Assembly (NCBI GenBank): GCA_015654925.1
Contig: JAATFX010000125.1
Span: forward strand, 1 to 32,703
DNA length: 32,703 nt
Direction of reading: 5' to 3'
Origin: Enterobacterales bacterium
GTDB lineage: Bacteria > Pseudomonadota > Gammaproteobacteria > Enterobacterales > Enterobacteriaceae
This document shows positions 7,861 to 15,998 of this stretch, piece by piece; position 1 is the stretch's first letter, and each line of letters opens with the position of its first letter. Made by a program: the position numbers and the translations under genes. The notes beneath the pieces are model-generated. The model saw only the letters and a list, made by a program, of their open reading frames with translations. It did not search any database and was not told where the DNA came from.

Positions 7861-9159
7861 TCAGCTATGGGCCGGTTTAAACGGCTCCTGCCCGGGAACC
7901 AGTTCGGCCACCGGACGGTTTTGCAGGATGGTCCACACGGCCAGCACGGCCAGCAGGTCAAATACCGACAATACCGCGAACAGCGGGCTGAAACCGAGGG
8001 TATCGGCCAAGGCGCCGACCACCAGGGCAAACATCGTACTGGCCGTCCAGGCCGCCATGCCGGTCAGACCGTTGGCGGTAGCGACTTCGTTACGGCCAAA
8101 CACGTCGGAGGACAAGGTGATCAGGGCGCCGGACAGCGACTGATGGGCAAATCCGCCGATGCACAGCAAGCCGATGGCAACATATGGGCTGGTAAACAGG
8201 CCGATCAGGCCAGGGCCAATCATCAGGAAGCCGCCAAGCGTAACCACTAATTTACGCGAGACGATCAGGTTGACGCCGAAAATGCGCTGGAAGAACGGAG
8301 GCATATAACCGCCGAGAACACAGCCGAGATCCGCGAACAGCATCGGCATCCAGGCGAACATCGCGATTTCTTTGAGGTTAAAGCCATAAGCCTTGAACAT
8401 GAACAGCGGAATCCAGGCGTTAAAGGTACCCCAGGCCGGTTCAGCCAGGAAACGCGGAATCGCGATGCCCCAGAACTGGCGGTTGCGGATAATCTGCCAG
8501 GCCGACATCTTTTTGGCGTTGTTCACCTGATGCTGCGCTTCCTGGCCGCCCAGAATATATTCGCGTTCTTCGTCGCTCAATTTTTTCTGGTTTTTCGGGT
8601 GCTTATACAGCACCAGCCAGGCGATGGCCCAGGCCAGGCTCAGCGCACCGACGATGACAAAAGCCAGTTCCCAGCTATGGATGATAATCGCCCAGACCAC
8701 CAATGGCGGTGCGAGCATCGCGCCGATTGACGAACCGACGTTAAAGTAACCCACCGCGATGGAACGTTCTTTGGCCGGGAACCATTCGCTGCTGGCCTTC
8801 AGGCCGGCGGGAATCATTGCCGCTTCCGCCATGCCGACGGCGCCGCGGGCTATCGCCAGTCCGCCCCAGCTACTGGCCAGCGCGGTCGCCATACACATCA
8901 GCGCCCAGACGATGGCGAACACCGCATAACCGACTTTCGTTCCCAGCAAATCCAATACATAGCCGGCTACCGGCTGCATGAGCGTGTAGCATGCAGAGTA
9001 GGCGGCAATAATATAGGAATATTGCTGGGTGGTGATATGCAGTTGGTCCTGGAGGGTAGGAGCTGCCACTGCAATGGCGTTACGCGTCAGGTAACCCAGC
9101 ACCGTACCAACGGTGACCAGGGCGATCATATACCAGCGTAACCCTTTTATTTTACGCAT
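7861..9159 (-). CDS. exuT: Hexuronate transporter ExuT (MFS, ACS family)
   Basis: 432 residues from the ATG at 9159. This start gives the family N-terminus MRKIKGLRWYMIALVT and has GGGAGAAG seven bases upstream; a TTG at 9174 is not needed. About twelve membrane helices are visible. The MFS loop signatures appear in AGYVLDLLGTKVGY and FGRNEVATANGLTGMAAW. It aligns to E. coli ExuT almost throughout. It imports galacturonate and glucuronate with protons. It is divergent from uxaCBA, sharing a 568-bp control region, and upstream of exuR. Confidence 0.96.
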   Translation of the reverse strand: MRKIKGLRWYMIALVTVGTVLGYLTRNAIAVAAPTLQDQLHITTQQYSYIIAAYSACYTLMQPVAGYVLDLLGTKVGYAVFAIVWALMCMATALASSWGGLAIARGAVGMAEAAMIPAGLKASSEWFPAKERSIAVGYFNVGSSIGAMLAPPLVVWAIIIHSWELAFVIVGALSLAWAIAWLVLYKHPKNQKKLSDEEREYILGGQEAQHQVNNAKKMSAWQIIRNRQFWGIAIPRFLAEPAWGTFNAWIPLFMFKAYGFNLKEIAMFAWMPMLFADLGCVLGGYMPPFFQRIFGVNLIVSRKLVVTLGGFLMIGPGLIGLFTSPYVAIGLLCIGGFAHQSLSGALITLSSDVFGRNEVATANGLTGMAAWTASTMFALVVGALADTLGFSPLFAVLSVFDLLAVLAVWTILQNRPVAELVPGQEPFKPAHS

Positions 9160-9449
9160 TACCACTTCTCCCAATGAGTATGAACCGTCATCACCATTAC
9201 CCAGATATCATAGGGATGACGGATATAGAGTCAGCCGGAGAGCGCAGCACCCTCCGGGTATTGTTATAATCTGACGGCCCGTTACCGCGCTTTAGCCACC
9301 CGCGCCTTGCCAACGCGTATGCCGCCGCCGTGATAACACCGTGCCGGATACCGCTCTTAGCACTCGCGGCCGATAACCGCCGGAAATCCTCATCGCCCTG
9401 GCCCGCCAGATACATTCATGACCCGAATTGCGGTCACTAAGACAAAATG

Positions 9450-9467
9450 ATTGAGTCCAGACTCAAT
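9450..9467. promoter_or_regulatory. 18-bp palindrome ATTGAGTC-CA-GACTCAAT
   Basis: Two perfect 8-bp arms around a 2-bp centre, in the exuT upstream region. It does not match the ExuR or CRP consensus, so it may bind another dimeric regulator. Confidence 0.45.
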
Positions 9468-9502
9468 GTGGCGCTACGATAACTTGTCATACAGATTTAA
9501 AA

Positions 9503-9518
9503 GTTGAGAGCCATCACA
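9503..9518. promoter_or_regulatory. Candidate CRP site
   Basis: GTTGA-N6-TCACA: one half-site is perfect and the other matches 3 of 5 bases of TGTGA. CRP activation of hexuronate genes is known in E. coli; assignment here is inference. Confidence 0.4.
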
Positions 9519-9618
9519 AAAACCATTTTTTATTTAAGGGATAATAAATCGTCCCGTTAGCTGGGCGAATGCCCGTATGCTGACTTATAAATGTTGAGTT
9601 TTTGTTGATTTCGACAGG

Positions 9619-9634
9619 AAATGGTATATCAGCC
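9619..9634. promoter_or_regulatory. ExuR operator-like site 1 upstream of uxaC
   Basis: AAATGGTATATCAGCC resembles the ExuR/UxuR palindrome (TGGTATACCA core), about 95 bp upstream of the uxaC start. Confidence 0.6.
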
Positions 9635-9659
9635 CCAGTAGATACGGTAATTTTCTGCT

Positions 9660-9675
9660 AAATTGGTATAACACC
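9660..9675. promoter_or_regulatory. ExuR operator-like site 2 upstream of uxaC
   Basis: AAATTGGTATAACACC is very close to the ExuR/UxuR consensus and lies about 55 bp upstream of the uxaC start, where repression would be direct. Confidence 0.65.
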
Positions 9676-9727
9676 TTTCAACAATTTAGATACATTGCTC
9701 AATAAAGATGAAGGTGAGGAGCCTGAA

Positions 9728-11137
9728 ATGTCCCAGTTTTTGACTGAAGATTTTTTGTTGGATAGCGAGTTCGCCCGCCGTTTGTATAATGACTACGCCG
9801 TTGACCAGCCGATTTATGACTTTCATTGCCATTTGCCGCCGGAACAAATCGCCGGCGATTACCGTTTCAAGAATTTGTATGATATCTGGCTGAAAGGCGA
9901 TCATTATAAATGGCGCGCCATGCGCACCAACGGCGTGGCGGAGCGTTTTTGCACCGGCGACGCCGGGGATTGGGAAAAATTCCAGGCCTGGGCAGAAACG
10001 GTTCCCCACACCATCGGCAATCCGCTGTTTCATTGGACGCATCTGGAATTGCGTCGTCCGTTCGGTATTACCGACAAACTGCTTTCCCCATCCACCGCGC
10101 GTGAAATCTGGGATCGCGGCAATGAAATGCTGGCCCAGGATAACTTCTCCGCCCGCGGCATCATGAAACAAATGAACGTGAAACTGGCCGGCACCACCGA
10201 TGATCCGGTTGATTCCCTGGTCCACCACAAAGCCATCGCGGACGATGCCGGTTTCAACATTAAAGTATTGCCGAGCTGGCGCCCGGACAAAGCCTTTAAT
10301 ATTGAAGCTGCCGGCTTCAATGACTATATGCAGCGCCTGGAAGCCGCTTCCGATACGGCTATTACCGGTTTCGCCCAATTGTGCGACGCGCTGAAAAAAC
10401 GCCTGGACCATTTTGCCGCCCTGGGCTGCAAGGTTTCCGATCATGCCCTGGACGTAGTGGTCTACGGTGAAGCGGATGAACGCACCCTCAACGGCATCCT
10501 GACCCGCCGCCTTGACGGCACGCTGCCGTCCCAGGAAGAAATCGCCCAGTTCAGAACCGCCGTCCTGTTATTCCTGGGCAGCGAGTACACCCGCCGCGGC
10601 TGGGTGCAGCAATACCATATCGGCGCGTTGCGCAATAACAACAGCCGTTTGCTGGCGCAGCTCGGTCCTGATACCGGTTTCGATTCCATCAATGACCAGC
10701 CGGTCGCCATGGCCTTATCCCGTTTATTGGATGCGCAGGCTAAAAATAACGCGCTGCCGAAAACCATCCTTTATTGTCTGAATCCGTCGGATAACGAAAT
10801 TATCGGTACCATGATAGGTAATTTCCAGGGGGAAGGCATGCCGGGCAAAATGCAGTTCGGTCCGGGCTGGTGGTTTAACGATCAGAAAGACGGCATGGAA
10901 CGCCAGATGCTGCAATTGGCCAACCTTGGCCTGCTAAGCCGCTTCGTCGGCATGCAAACCGATAGCCGCAGTTTCCTGTCCTATACCCGTCATGAATATT
11001 TCCGCCGCATCCTGTGCCGCATGCTGGGTCATTGGGTCGAGGCTGGCGAGGCGCCGGCGGATATTAACCTGCTGGGCGAGATGGTTAAGAATATCTGCTT
11101 CGATAATGCGAAAAGCTACTTCGCCATCGAACTGTGA
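9728..11137 (+). CDS. uxaC: Glucuronate/galacturonate isomerase UxaC
   Basis: 469 residues from the ATG at 9728, preceded by GGTGAGGAG; E. coli UxaC is 470. The upstream in-frame TTG at 9695 would add eleven residues absent from the family. It is an amidohydrolase-fold enzyme; the metal-site motif DFHCHLPPEQIA appears near residue 32, and KVLPSWRPDKAFNIE, HDALDVV-type (SDHALDVVVYGEA), RRGWVQQYHIGALRNNN and DSRSFLSYTRHEYFRR follow in order. It converts D-galacturonate to D-tagaturonate (and glucuronate to fructuronate) in the cytosol. It is the first gene of the uxaCBA operon. Confidence 0.97.
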   Translation: MSQFLTEDFLLDSEFARRLYNDYAVDQPIYDFHCHLPPEQIAGDYRFKNLYDIWLKGDHYKWRAMRTNGVAERFCTGDAGDWEKFQAWAETVPHTIGNPLFHWTHLELRRPFGITDKLLSPSTAREIWDRGNEMLAQDNFSARGIMKQMNVKLAGTTDDPVDSLVHHKAIADDAGFNIKVLPSWRPDKAFNIEAAGFNDYMQRLEAASDTAITGFAQLCDALKKRLDHFAALGCKVSDHALDVVVYGEADERTLNGILTRRLDGTLPSQEEIAQFRTAVLLFLGSEYTRRGWVQQYHIGALRNNNSRLLAQLGPDTGFDSINDQPVAMALSRLLDAQAKNNALPKTILYCLNPSDNEIIGTMIGNFQGEGMPGKMQFGPGWWFNDQKDGMERQMLQLANLGLLSRFVGMQTDSRSFLSYTRHEYFRRILCRMLGHWVEAGEAPADINLLGEMVKNICFDNAKSYFAIEL

Positions 11138-11144
11138 TTATTGG

Positions 11145-11165
11145 GGGCAGGCCGCAGGCCTGCCC
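11145..11165 (+). other. Intercistronic hairpin between uxaC and uxaB
   Basis: GGGCAGGCC (11145-11153) pairs with GGCCTGCCC (11157-11165) over a 3-nt loop. No T-run follows, so it is not a classical terminator; it may protect the uxaC message or adjust relative expression within the operon. Confidence 0.6.
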
Positions 11166-11229
11166 GGTTATAGCTGTTGAGTTCTATTTTATTACCCACA
11201 AACGGGTAATTTCGTAAGGTAAATTTCGC

Positions 11230-12681
11230 ATGCAAACGTTAAATCGTCAAAACTTTCCTGGCCGCCAATATACGGATCGCGTGATTCAATTCGGCGAAGG
11301 TAATTTTTTACGGGCTTTTATCGACTGGCAGCTTGACCTCCTCAATGAGCACACCGATCTTGATGCCGGCGTCGTGATCGTCCGGCCGATCAATACCGAT
11401 TTCCCGCCGTCGCTGAGCACTCAGGACGGACTGTACACCACCGTTATCCGCGGCCTGAACGAACAGGGCGAAGCGGTTCGCGAGCCGCGCCTGATTCGCT
11501 CGGTTAACCGCGAAATCAACATCTACCAGCAATTTGATGAATATCTGGCGCTGGCGCACGATGCCAATATCCGTTTCGTGTTTTCCAACACCACCGAAGC
11601 CGGCATCAGCTACCATGCCGGGGACAAATTGACCGATACGCCGCCCGTCAGCTATCCGGCCAAGTTAACCCGCTTGCTGTTTGAGCGTTTCAGCCATTTT
11701 GACGGCGCCGCCGATAAAGGCTGGGTGCTACTGCCCTGCGAACTGATTGACTATAACGGCGAAGCGCTGCAGGAACTGGTGCTGCGTTATGCCCGCGAAT
11801 GGGCGCTGCCGACGGAATTCACGACCTGGCTGCATGAGAACAATACCTTCTGTTCCACCCTGGTGGACCGCATCGTCACCGGTTATCCCCGCGGCGAAGT
11901 GGAAGCATTGCAGGCCGAGCTGGGTTATCAAGATACTTTCCTCGATACCGCCGAATATTTTTATTTGTTCGTGATCCAGGGACCGCAATGGCTGGCCAAA
12001 GAACTGCGTCTCGACCAGCTTGACCTGAATGTACGCATTGTCGATGACATCAAACCCTATAAAGAACGCAAAGTCGCCATCTTGAACGGTGCCCATACCG
12101 CGCTGGTGCCCGTGGCGTTCCTGGCCGGCCTGGACACCGTCGGCGAAGCCATGAACGATAAGCTCATCAGCACCTTTGTGGAAAAAACCATTGCCGCGGA
12201 GATTGTCCCGGTGCTGGACTTGCCCCACGACGAACTGACGTCGTTTGCCCAAGCGGTATTGAGCCGTTTCCGCAACCCCTTTATCCAGCATCAATTGTTG
12301 TCGATCGCGCTCAACGGCATGACCAAGTTCCGTACCCGCATTTTGCCGCAGTTGCTGACTTATCGTGAGCAACACGGCGAACTTCCTGCTCGCTTGACCT
12401 TTGCCCTGGCGGCGCTGATTGCGTTTTACCACGGCAAGCGCGACGGCGAAGGCTACCCGTTGCAGGATGATGAAAAATGGATCGCCCGTTACCAATCGCT
12501 GTGGAGCGGTGTGGACCAAGGTGAAGTCGCGTTAAGCACATTAGTGAATGACGTATTAGGTGATACAGAGCATTGGGGACAGGATCTGCTCCAGGTTCCC
12601 GGCCTGGCGAAACGGGTAGAGCAGCAGTTGCAAGCCATTCTCGATCAAGGCATGCGAGCGGCCGTCTCCGCCTATTGCTAA
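11230..12681 (+). CDS. uxaB: Tagaturonate reductase (altronate oxidoreductase) UxaB
   Basis: 483 residues, the E. coli length. It belongs to the mannitol dehydrogenase family: the N-terminal Rossmann segment has VIQFGEGNFLRAFIDWQLD (about 18-36) and the catalytic C-terminal domain contains VDDIKPYKERKVAILNGAHT (about 271-290), with the family's Lys and Asn-Gly-x-His. It reduces tagaturonate to altronate with NADH. A GTAAGGTAA sequence precedes the ATG. In E. coli uxaB is elsewhere on the chromosome; here it sits between uxaC and uxaA, as in several plant-associated enterobacteria (from memory). Confidence 0.96.
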   Translation: MQTLNRQNFPGRQYTDRVIQFGEGNFLRAFIDWQLDLLNEHTDLDAGVVIVRPINTDFPPSLSTQDGLYTTVIRGLNEQGEAVREPRLIRSVNREINIYQQFDEYLALAHDANIRFVFSNTTEAGISYHAGDKLTDTPPVSYPAKLTRLLFERFSHFDGAADKGWVLLPCELIDYNGEALQELVLRYAREWALPTEFTTWLHENNTFCSTLVDRIVTGYPRGEVEALQAELGYQDTFLDTAEYFYLFVIQGPQWLAKELRLDQLDLNVRIVDDIKPYKERKVAILNGAHTALVPVAFLAGLDTVGEAMNDKLISTFVEKTIAAEIVPVLDLPHDELTSFAQAVLSRFRNPFIQHQLLSIALNGMTKFRTRILPQLLTYREQHGELPARLTFALAALIAFYHGKRDGEGYPLQDDEKWIARYQSLWSGVDQGEVALSTLVNDVLGDTEHWGQDLLQVPGLAKRVEQQLQAILDQGMRAAVSAYC

Positions 12682-12698
12682 AAGCAAAAAGGTTAATC

Positions 12699-14186
12699 AT
12701 GAATATTATTAAAATTCATTCTTTAGACAATGTGGCGGTCGCCCTGCAAGACCTGGAAGCCAATGAGTCGGTAGAAATGGGGGGCGCGACGATCACGCTG
12801 CCCCAGCCCATCGCCCGCGGGCATAAGTTCGCCCTGGCGGCGATCGCAGAAGGCGAAATGATCGTCAAGTATGGCCTGCCCATCGGCCATGCGTTATGCG
12901 ACATCGCTCCCGGGCAGCATATTCATTCCCAAAACGCCAAGACCAATCTCAGCGATTTGGATGAATATGAATATCTGCCGGACTTCAAGACCCTGCCGGA
13001 GCAAATGGCCGATCGCGACATCCAGATCTACCGGCGCGCCAACGGCGAGGTGGGTATTCGCAACGAATTGTGGATATTGCCCACGGTGGGCTGCGTCAAC
13101 GGCATCGCCAAACAAATTCAGCAGCGTTTTCTGAAGGAAACATTTGGCGCCGAAGATATCGACGGCGTCCATTTGTTTACCCACCCGTTCGGCTGTTCGC
13201 AACTGGGGCAGGATCATGAAAACACCCGCACCATGCTGCAAAACATGGTGCGCCATCCTAATGCCGGCGCGGTGCTGGTCATCGGCCTGGGGTGCGAAAA
13301 CAACCAGGTCGATGTATTCCGCACCACCCTGGGCGAATATGACCCGGAGCGGGTGACTTTTATGGTCTGCCAGCAGCAGGATGATGAAGTGGAGGCCGGC
13401 CTGGAATGTCTGCGCGCGCTGTATTTGGCGATGCGCGGCGATAAACGCCAGCCGGGTAAACTCAGCGAACTGAAATTCGGCCTGGAATGCGGCGGTTCCG
13501 ACGGACTGTCCGGTATCACCGCCAATCCGCTGCTGGGACGCTTTTCGGATTATGTCATCGCCAACGGCGGTACCTCGGTATTAACCGAGGTACCGGAAAT
13601 GTTCGGCGCGGAACGTATTCTGATGAGCCGCTGCCGCGATGAAGCCACGTTTGAAAAAACCGTTCATATGGTCAATGACTTCAAACAATATTTTATCGCC
13701 CATGAACAGCCGATTTATGAAAACCCATCACCGGGAAATAAAGCCGGCGGCATTACCACCCTGGAGGAAAAATCTCTGGGCTGTACGCAGAAAGCGGGCC
13801 AAAGCAAAGTGATGGACGTGCTGAGATATGGTGAACGCCTGCATGTCCACGGGCTAAACCTGGTCAGCGCGCCGGGCAATGACGCGGTGGCCACCAGCGC
13901 GCTGGCGGGCGCGGGTTGCCATATGGTGTTGTTCAGCACCGGCCGCGGCACGCCTTACGGCGGTTTTGTTCCGACGGTTAAATTGGCTACCAATAGTGAA
14001 TTAGCCGCTAAAAAGCCCCATTGGATTGATTTTGATGCCGGTCAGTTAATTCACGGCGTGGCGATGGATGACGTATTGGCAAAATTTGTCGACCTGATTG
14101 TCGATATCGCCAATGGCAAACATACCCGTAATGAAGTCAATGACTTCCGTGAATTAGCCATATTTAAAAGCGGCGTAACGTTGTAA
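12699..14186 (+). CDS. uxaA: Altronate dehydratase UxaA
   Basis: 495 residues from the ATG at 12699, with AAAAAGG upstream, 17 bp after the uxaB stop. The longer frame back to 12573 overlaps uxaB and is not real. N-terminal SAF domain (about 1-90, IARGHKFALAAIAEGEMIVKYG) and C-terminal altronate dehydratase core with PTVGCVNGIAKQIQ, HPFGCSQLGQDHENT, FGLECGGSDGLSGITANP and FSTGRGTPYGGFVPTVK. It converts D-altronate to 2-keto-3-deoxygluconate with an iron cofactor. Last gene of uxaCBA, followed by a terminator. Confidence 0.97.
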   Translation: MNIIKIHSLDNVAVALQDLEANESVEMGGATITLPQPIARGHKFALAAIAEGEMIVKYGLPIGHALCDIAPGQHIHSQNAKTNLSDLDEYEYLPDFKTLPEQMADRDIQIYRRANGEVGIRNELWILPTVGCVNGIAKQIQQRFLKETFGAEDIDGVHLFTHPFGCSQLGQDHENTRTMLQNMVRHPNAGAVLVIGLGCENNQVDVFRTTLGEYDPERVTFMVCQQQDDEVEAGLECLRALYLAMRGDKRQPGKLSELKFGLECGGSDGLSGITANPLLGRFSDYVIANGGTSVLTEVPEMFGAERILMSRCRDEATFEKTVHMVNDFKQYFIAHEQPIYENPSPGNKAGGITTLEEKSLGCTQKAGQSKVMDVLRYGERLHVHGLNLVSAPGNDAVATSALAGAGCHMVLFSTGRGTPYGGFVPTVKLATNSELAAKKPHWIDFDAGQLIHGVAMDDVLAKFVDLIVDIANGKHTRNEVNDFRELAIFKSGVTL

Positions 14187-14212
14187 TAACTTGGTTAAAT
14201 CTCTAGAATAAG

Positions 14213-14248
14213 AACGGTGTTTCATTAATTTGAGGCGCCGTTTTTTTT
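14213..14248 (+). terminator. Rho-independent terminator of uxaCBA
   Basis: AACGGTG (14213-14219) pairs with CGCCGTT (14236-14242), one G-U pair, followed by eight T (14241-14248). It lies 27 bp after the uxaA stop. Confidence 0.8.
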
Positions 14249-14282
14249 CGCTATTTCTCCGGATTAACAGGAATTTCAAGTC

Positions 14283-14825
14283 ATGAGCCTATATTGGGTC
14301 GCCCAGGCGGTGGGGGGGTTGGCGTTTATCGTTGGCATCACCATGTTTATTAAACGTGACGATCGCAAATTCAAGCTACAGCTCGCTTTATACAGCTTCA
14401 TTATCGGTTGCCATTTTTTTTTAATGGGCGCCAACGCCGCGGGCATGAGCGCGGTGCTTAACGCGCTGCGTACGGTGATCTCCACCCGTACCCGCAGTAT
14501 TATCGTCATGTTCGTCTTTATTACGCTGACGCTATCACTGGGTCTATCGCAGATAAAATATGCCGTTGAACTGCTGCCGATCGCCGGCACGGTCATGAGC
14601 ACCTGGGCGCTGTTTCGCACCCGTGGGCTGACCACCCGCTGCGTAATGTGGTGCTCCACCGCCGGCTGGGTCGCCCACAACATTTGGCTGGGTTCCATCG
14701 GCGGGTCGCTGACCGAAGGCAGCTTTTTAATCGTCAACGGCATTAATATTATCCGCTTCCGCCGTATGCAACTGCGCGGCATCGACCCGTTCCAGGCGGA
14801 AAACAAGGCCATCAAGGCGCGTTAA
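14283..14825 (+). CDS. ygjV: YgjV family inner-membrane protein
   Basis: 180 residues (E. coli 183). Several hydrophobic helices are seen, and the family blocks VAQAVGGLAFIVGIT, ALRTVISTRTRS, VELLPIAGTVMSTWALF, TTRCVMWCSTAGWVAHNIW, SIGGSLTEGSFLIVNGINII and RFRRMQLRGIDPF are kept. Function is unknown. It ends tail to tail with alx, the two stops sharing TTAA (14822-14825), with no terminator between. E. coli has sstT between ygjV and alx; it is absent here. Confidence 0.93.
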   Translation: MSLYWVAQAVGGLAFIVGITMFIKRDDRKFKLQLALYSFIIGCHFFLMGANAAGMSAVLNALRTVISTRTRSIIVMFVFITLTLSLGLSQIKYAVELLPIAGTVMSTWALFRTRGLTTRCVMWCSTAGWVAHNIWLGSIGGSLTEGSFLIVNGINIIRFRRMQLRGIDPFQAENKAIKAR

Positions 14826-15763
14826 AGCGCCCGGCGATGATTGACCCAGGCGTTAATCAACAACGTGCCGGCCAGAATAGCGGCCACTACGCCGAGCGAC
14901 AGGGCGATGGGAATATGAATAAAGTCCACAATCATCATCTTGACGCCGATAAACACTAAAATCAGCGCCAGCCCATATTTCAGCAGCGAGAAGCGTTCGG
15001 CGACGCCTGCCAGCATAAAATACATGGCGCGCAGCCCTAAAATGGCGAACAGGTTCGAGGTCAGGACAATGAAGGGATCGGTGGTGACCGCAAAAATGGC
15101 GGGAATGCTGTCAACGGCGAAAATCACGTCGCTGAACTCCACCAGGATCAACACCAATATCAGCGGGGTGGCGTACAGCAGCCCGTTTTGCCGGATAAAA
15201 AAGCGTTCGCCGTGCAGTTCGTCGGTCATGCGCAGATGGCTGCGCAGCCAGCGTACCAGCGGCTTCTCGCCCAAGGCGGCATCATCCTCTTTCGACCACG
15301 CCATTTTTATACCGGTAAACAGCAGGAACGCGCCGAACAAATAAAGCAGCCATTCAAATTGGGTCACCAGCCAACTGCCGCCGAAGATCATGACGGTGCG
15401 CAGGACTATCGCCCCCAATACGCCATAGATCAGCACGCGACGCTGCATCTGCGCCGGTATGGAGAAATAGCTGAACAGCATCAACCAGACAAACACATTG
15501 TCCACCGCCAGCGCTTTTTCAATCAGGTAGCCGGTCAGGAACGCCAGCGCCTGGGTATCGGCGACGGCCCGGCCTTGGGTGGTGGAGAGATACCACCAAA
15601 AGGCGGCATTGAACAGCAGCGACAGCGAGACCCACACCAGCGACCATACGGCCGCCCGCTTGAACGTCATGGTACGGCCTTGCAACAATAAATCGATGGC
15701 CAGCATGATAACGACCACCACCGCAAAACCGCCCCATAGCAAAGGTGTGCCAACGGTATTCAT
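14822..15763 (-). CDS. alx: TerC-family membrane protein Alx (manganese export)
   Basis: 313 residues from the ATG at 15763 (MNTVGTPLLWGGFAVVV), with AAAGGATATCGCT upstream; the frame extends further back only through the leader. E. coli Alx is 321. TerC signatures include LIEKALAVDNVFVWLMLFSYF and ILVEFSDVIFAVDSIPAIFAVT, whose acidic residues are thought to handle the metal. About nine membrane helices are present. E. coli alx is induced by alkaline pH and manganese, and the protein has been reported to export Mn2+. The upstream riboswitch supports manganese control here. Confidence 0.96.
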   Translation of the reverse strand: MNTVGTPLLWGGFAVVVVIMLAIDLLLQGRTMTFKRAAVWSLVWVSLSLLFNAAFWWYLSTTQGRAVADTQALAFLTGYLIEKALAVDNVFVWLMLFSYFSIPAQMQRRVLIYGVLGAIVLRTVMIFGGSWLVTQFEWLLYLFGAFLLFTGIKMAWSKEDDAALGEKPLVRWLRSHLRMTDELHGERFFIRQNGLLYATPLILVLILVEFSDVIFAVDSIPAIFAVTTDPFIVLTSNLFAILGLRAMYFMLAGVAERFSLLKYGLALILVFIGVKMMIVDFIHIPIALSLGVVAAILAGTLLINAWVNHRRAL

Positions 15764-15783
15764 AGCGATATCCTTTAAACAAT

Positions 15784-15821
15784 AAAAAACGGCTGACGTC
15801 GGAAGACGCGAGCCGTTTTTT
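15784..15821 (-). terminator. Leader terminator of alx (riboswitch expression platform)
   Basis: On the minus strand AAAAAACGGCT pairs with AGCCGTTTTTT, with a further GCGTC/GACGT pairing inside a TTCC loop, ending in six T. It lies 20 bp upstream of the alx start and downstream of the aptamer, the position needed for transcription attenuation. Confidence 0.85.
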
Positions 15822-15833
15822 CCCGATCCGGGA

Positions 15834-15963
15834 TGTAAACAAACCTCGCCTTCCGGCAAGGTCTCACTTACAACGCAGATGATATCGCTTGGTCTGGTTG
15901 CCCGGTAGCCGGATGCGCGAGCATCGTATTGACGGCAAACCGACGAAGAAGTTACTCCCCTTT
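15834..15963 (-). ncRNA. yybP-ykoY type manganese riboswitch in the alx leader
   Basis: Read on the minus strand from 15963 the element starts AAAGGGGAGTAAC and ends with ACCTTGCCGGAAGGCGAGGT inside TGTAA/TTACA arms, the two conserved parts of yybP-ykoY RNAs. The E. coli alx leader (SraF, the pH-responsive element) is of this class. Mn2+ binding is expected to favour alx expression by preventing the terminator or opening the ribosome site. Sequence match is seen; ligand is established for the class, not tested here. Confidence 0.88.
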
Positions 15964-15998
15964 GCTAACGGTAACTGTAATGTAAAAAATTGCTACGG

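Larger units (their letters stand above)
9160..9727. promoter_or_regulatory. Divergent exuT / uxaCBA control region
   Basis: 568 bp without a gene. Two ExuR-like operators lie on the uxaC side (9619-9634 and 9660-9675), a CRP-like site GTTGA-N6-TCACA at 9503-9518 and an 18-bp perfect palindrome at 9450-9467. The arrangement fits ExuR repression plus cAMP-CRP activation, as known for the E. coli exu regulon. Core promoter elements could not be fixed with confidence. Confidence 0.65.

Noticed and set aside
9686..10444. A 252-residue minus-strand frame opposite uxaC
   Set aside because: It is the shadow of a strongly conserved gene on the other strand; no ribosome site or family.
11728..12519. 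A 263-residue minus-strand frame opposite uxaB
   Set aside because: Antisense shadow of uxaB; composition of a mirrored coding frame.
12573..12698. Extension of uxaA into the uxaB gene
   Set aside because: Family proteins start at the ATG at 12699, which has a ribosome site.
15764..15859. Extension of alx upstream to a TTG at 15859
   Set aside because: The extra residues would be encoded by the riboswitch aptamer and terminator; alx starts MNTVGTP with its own ribosome site.
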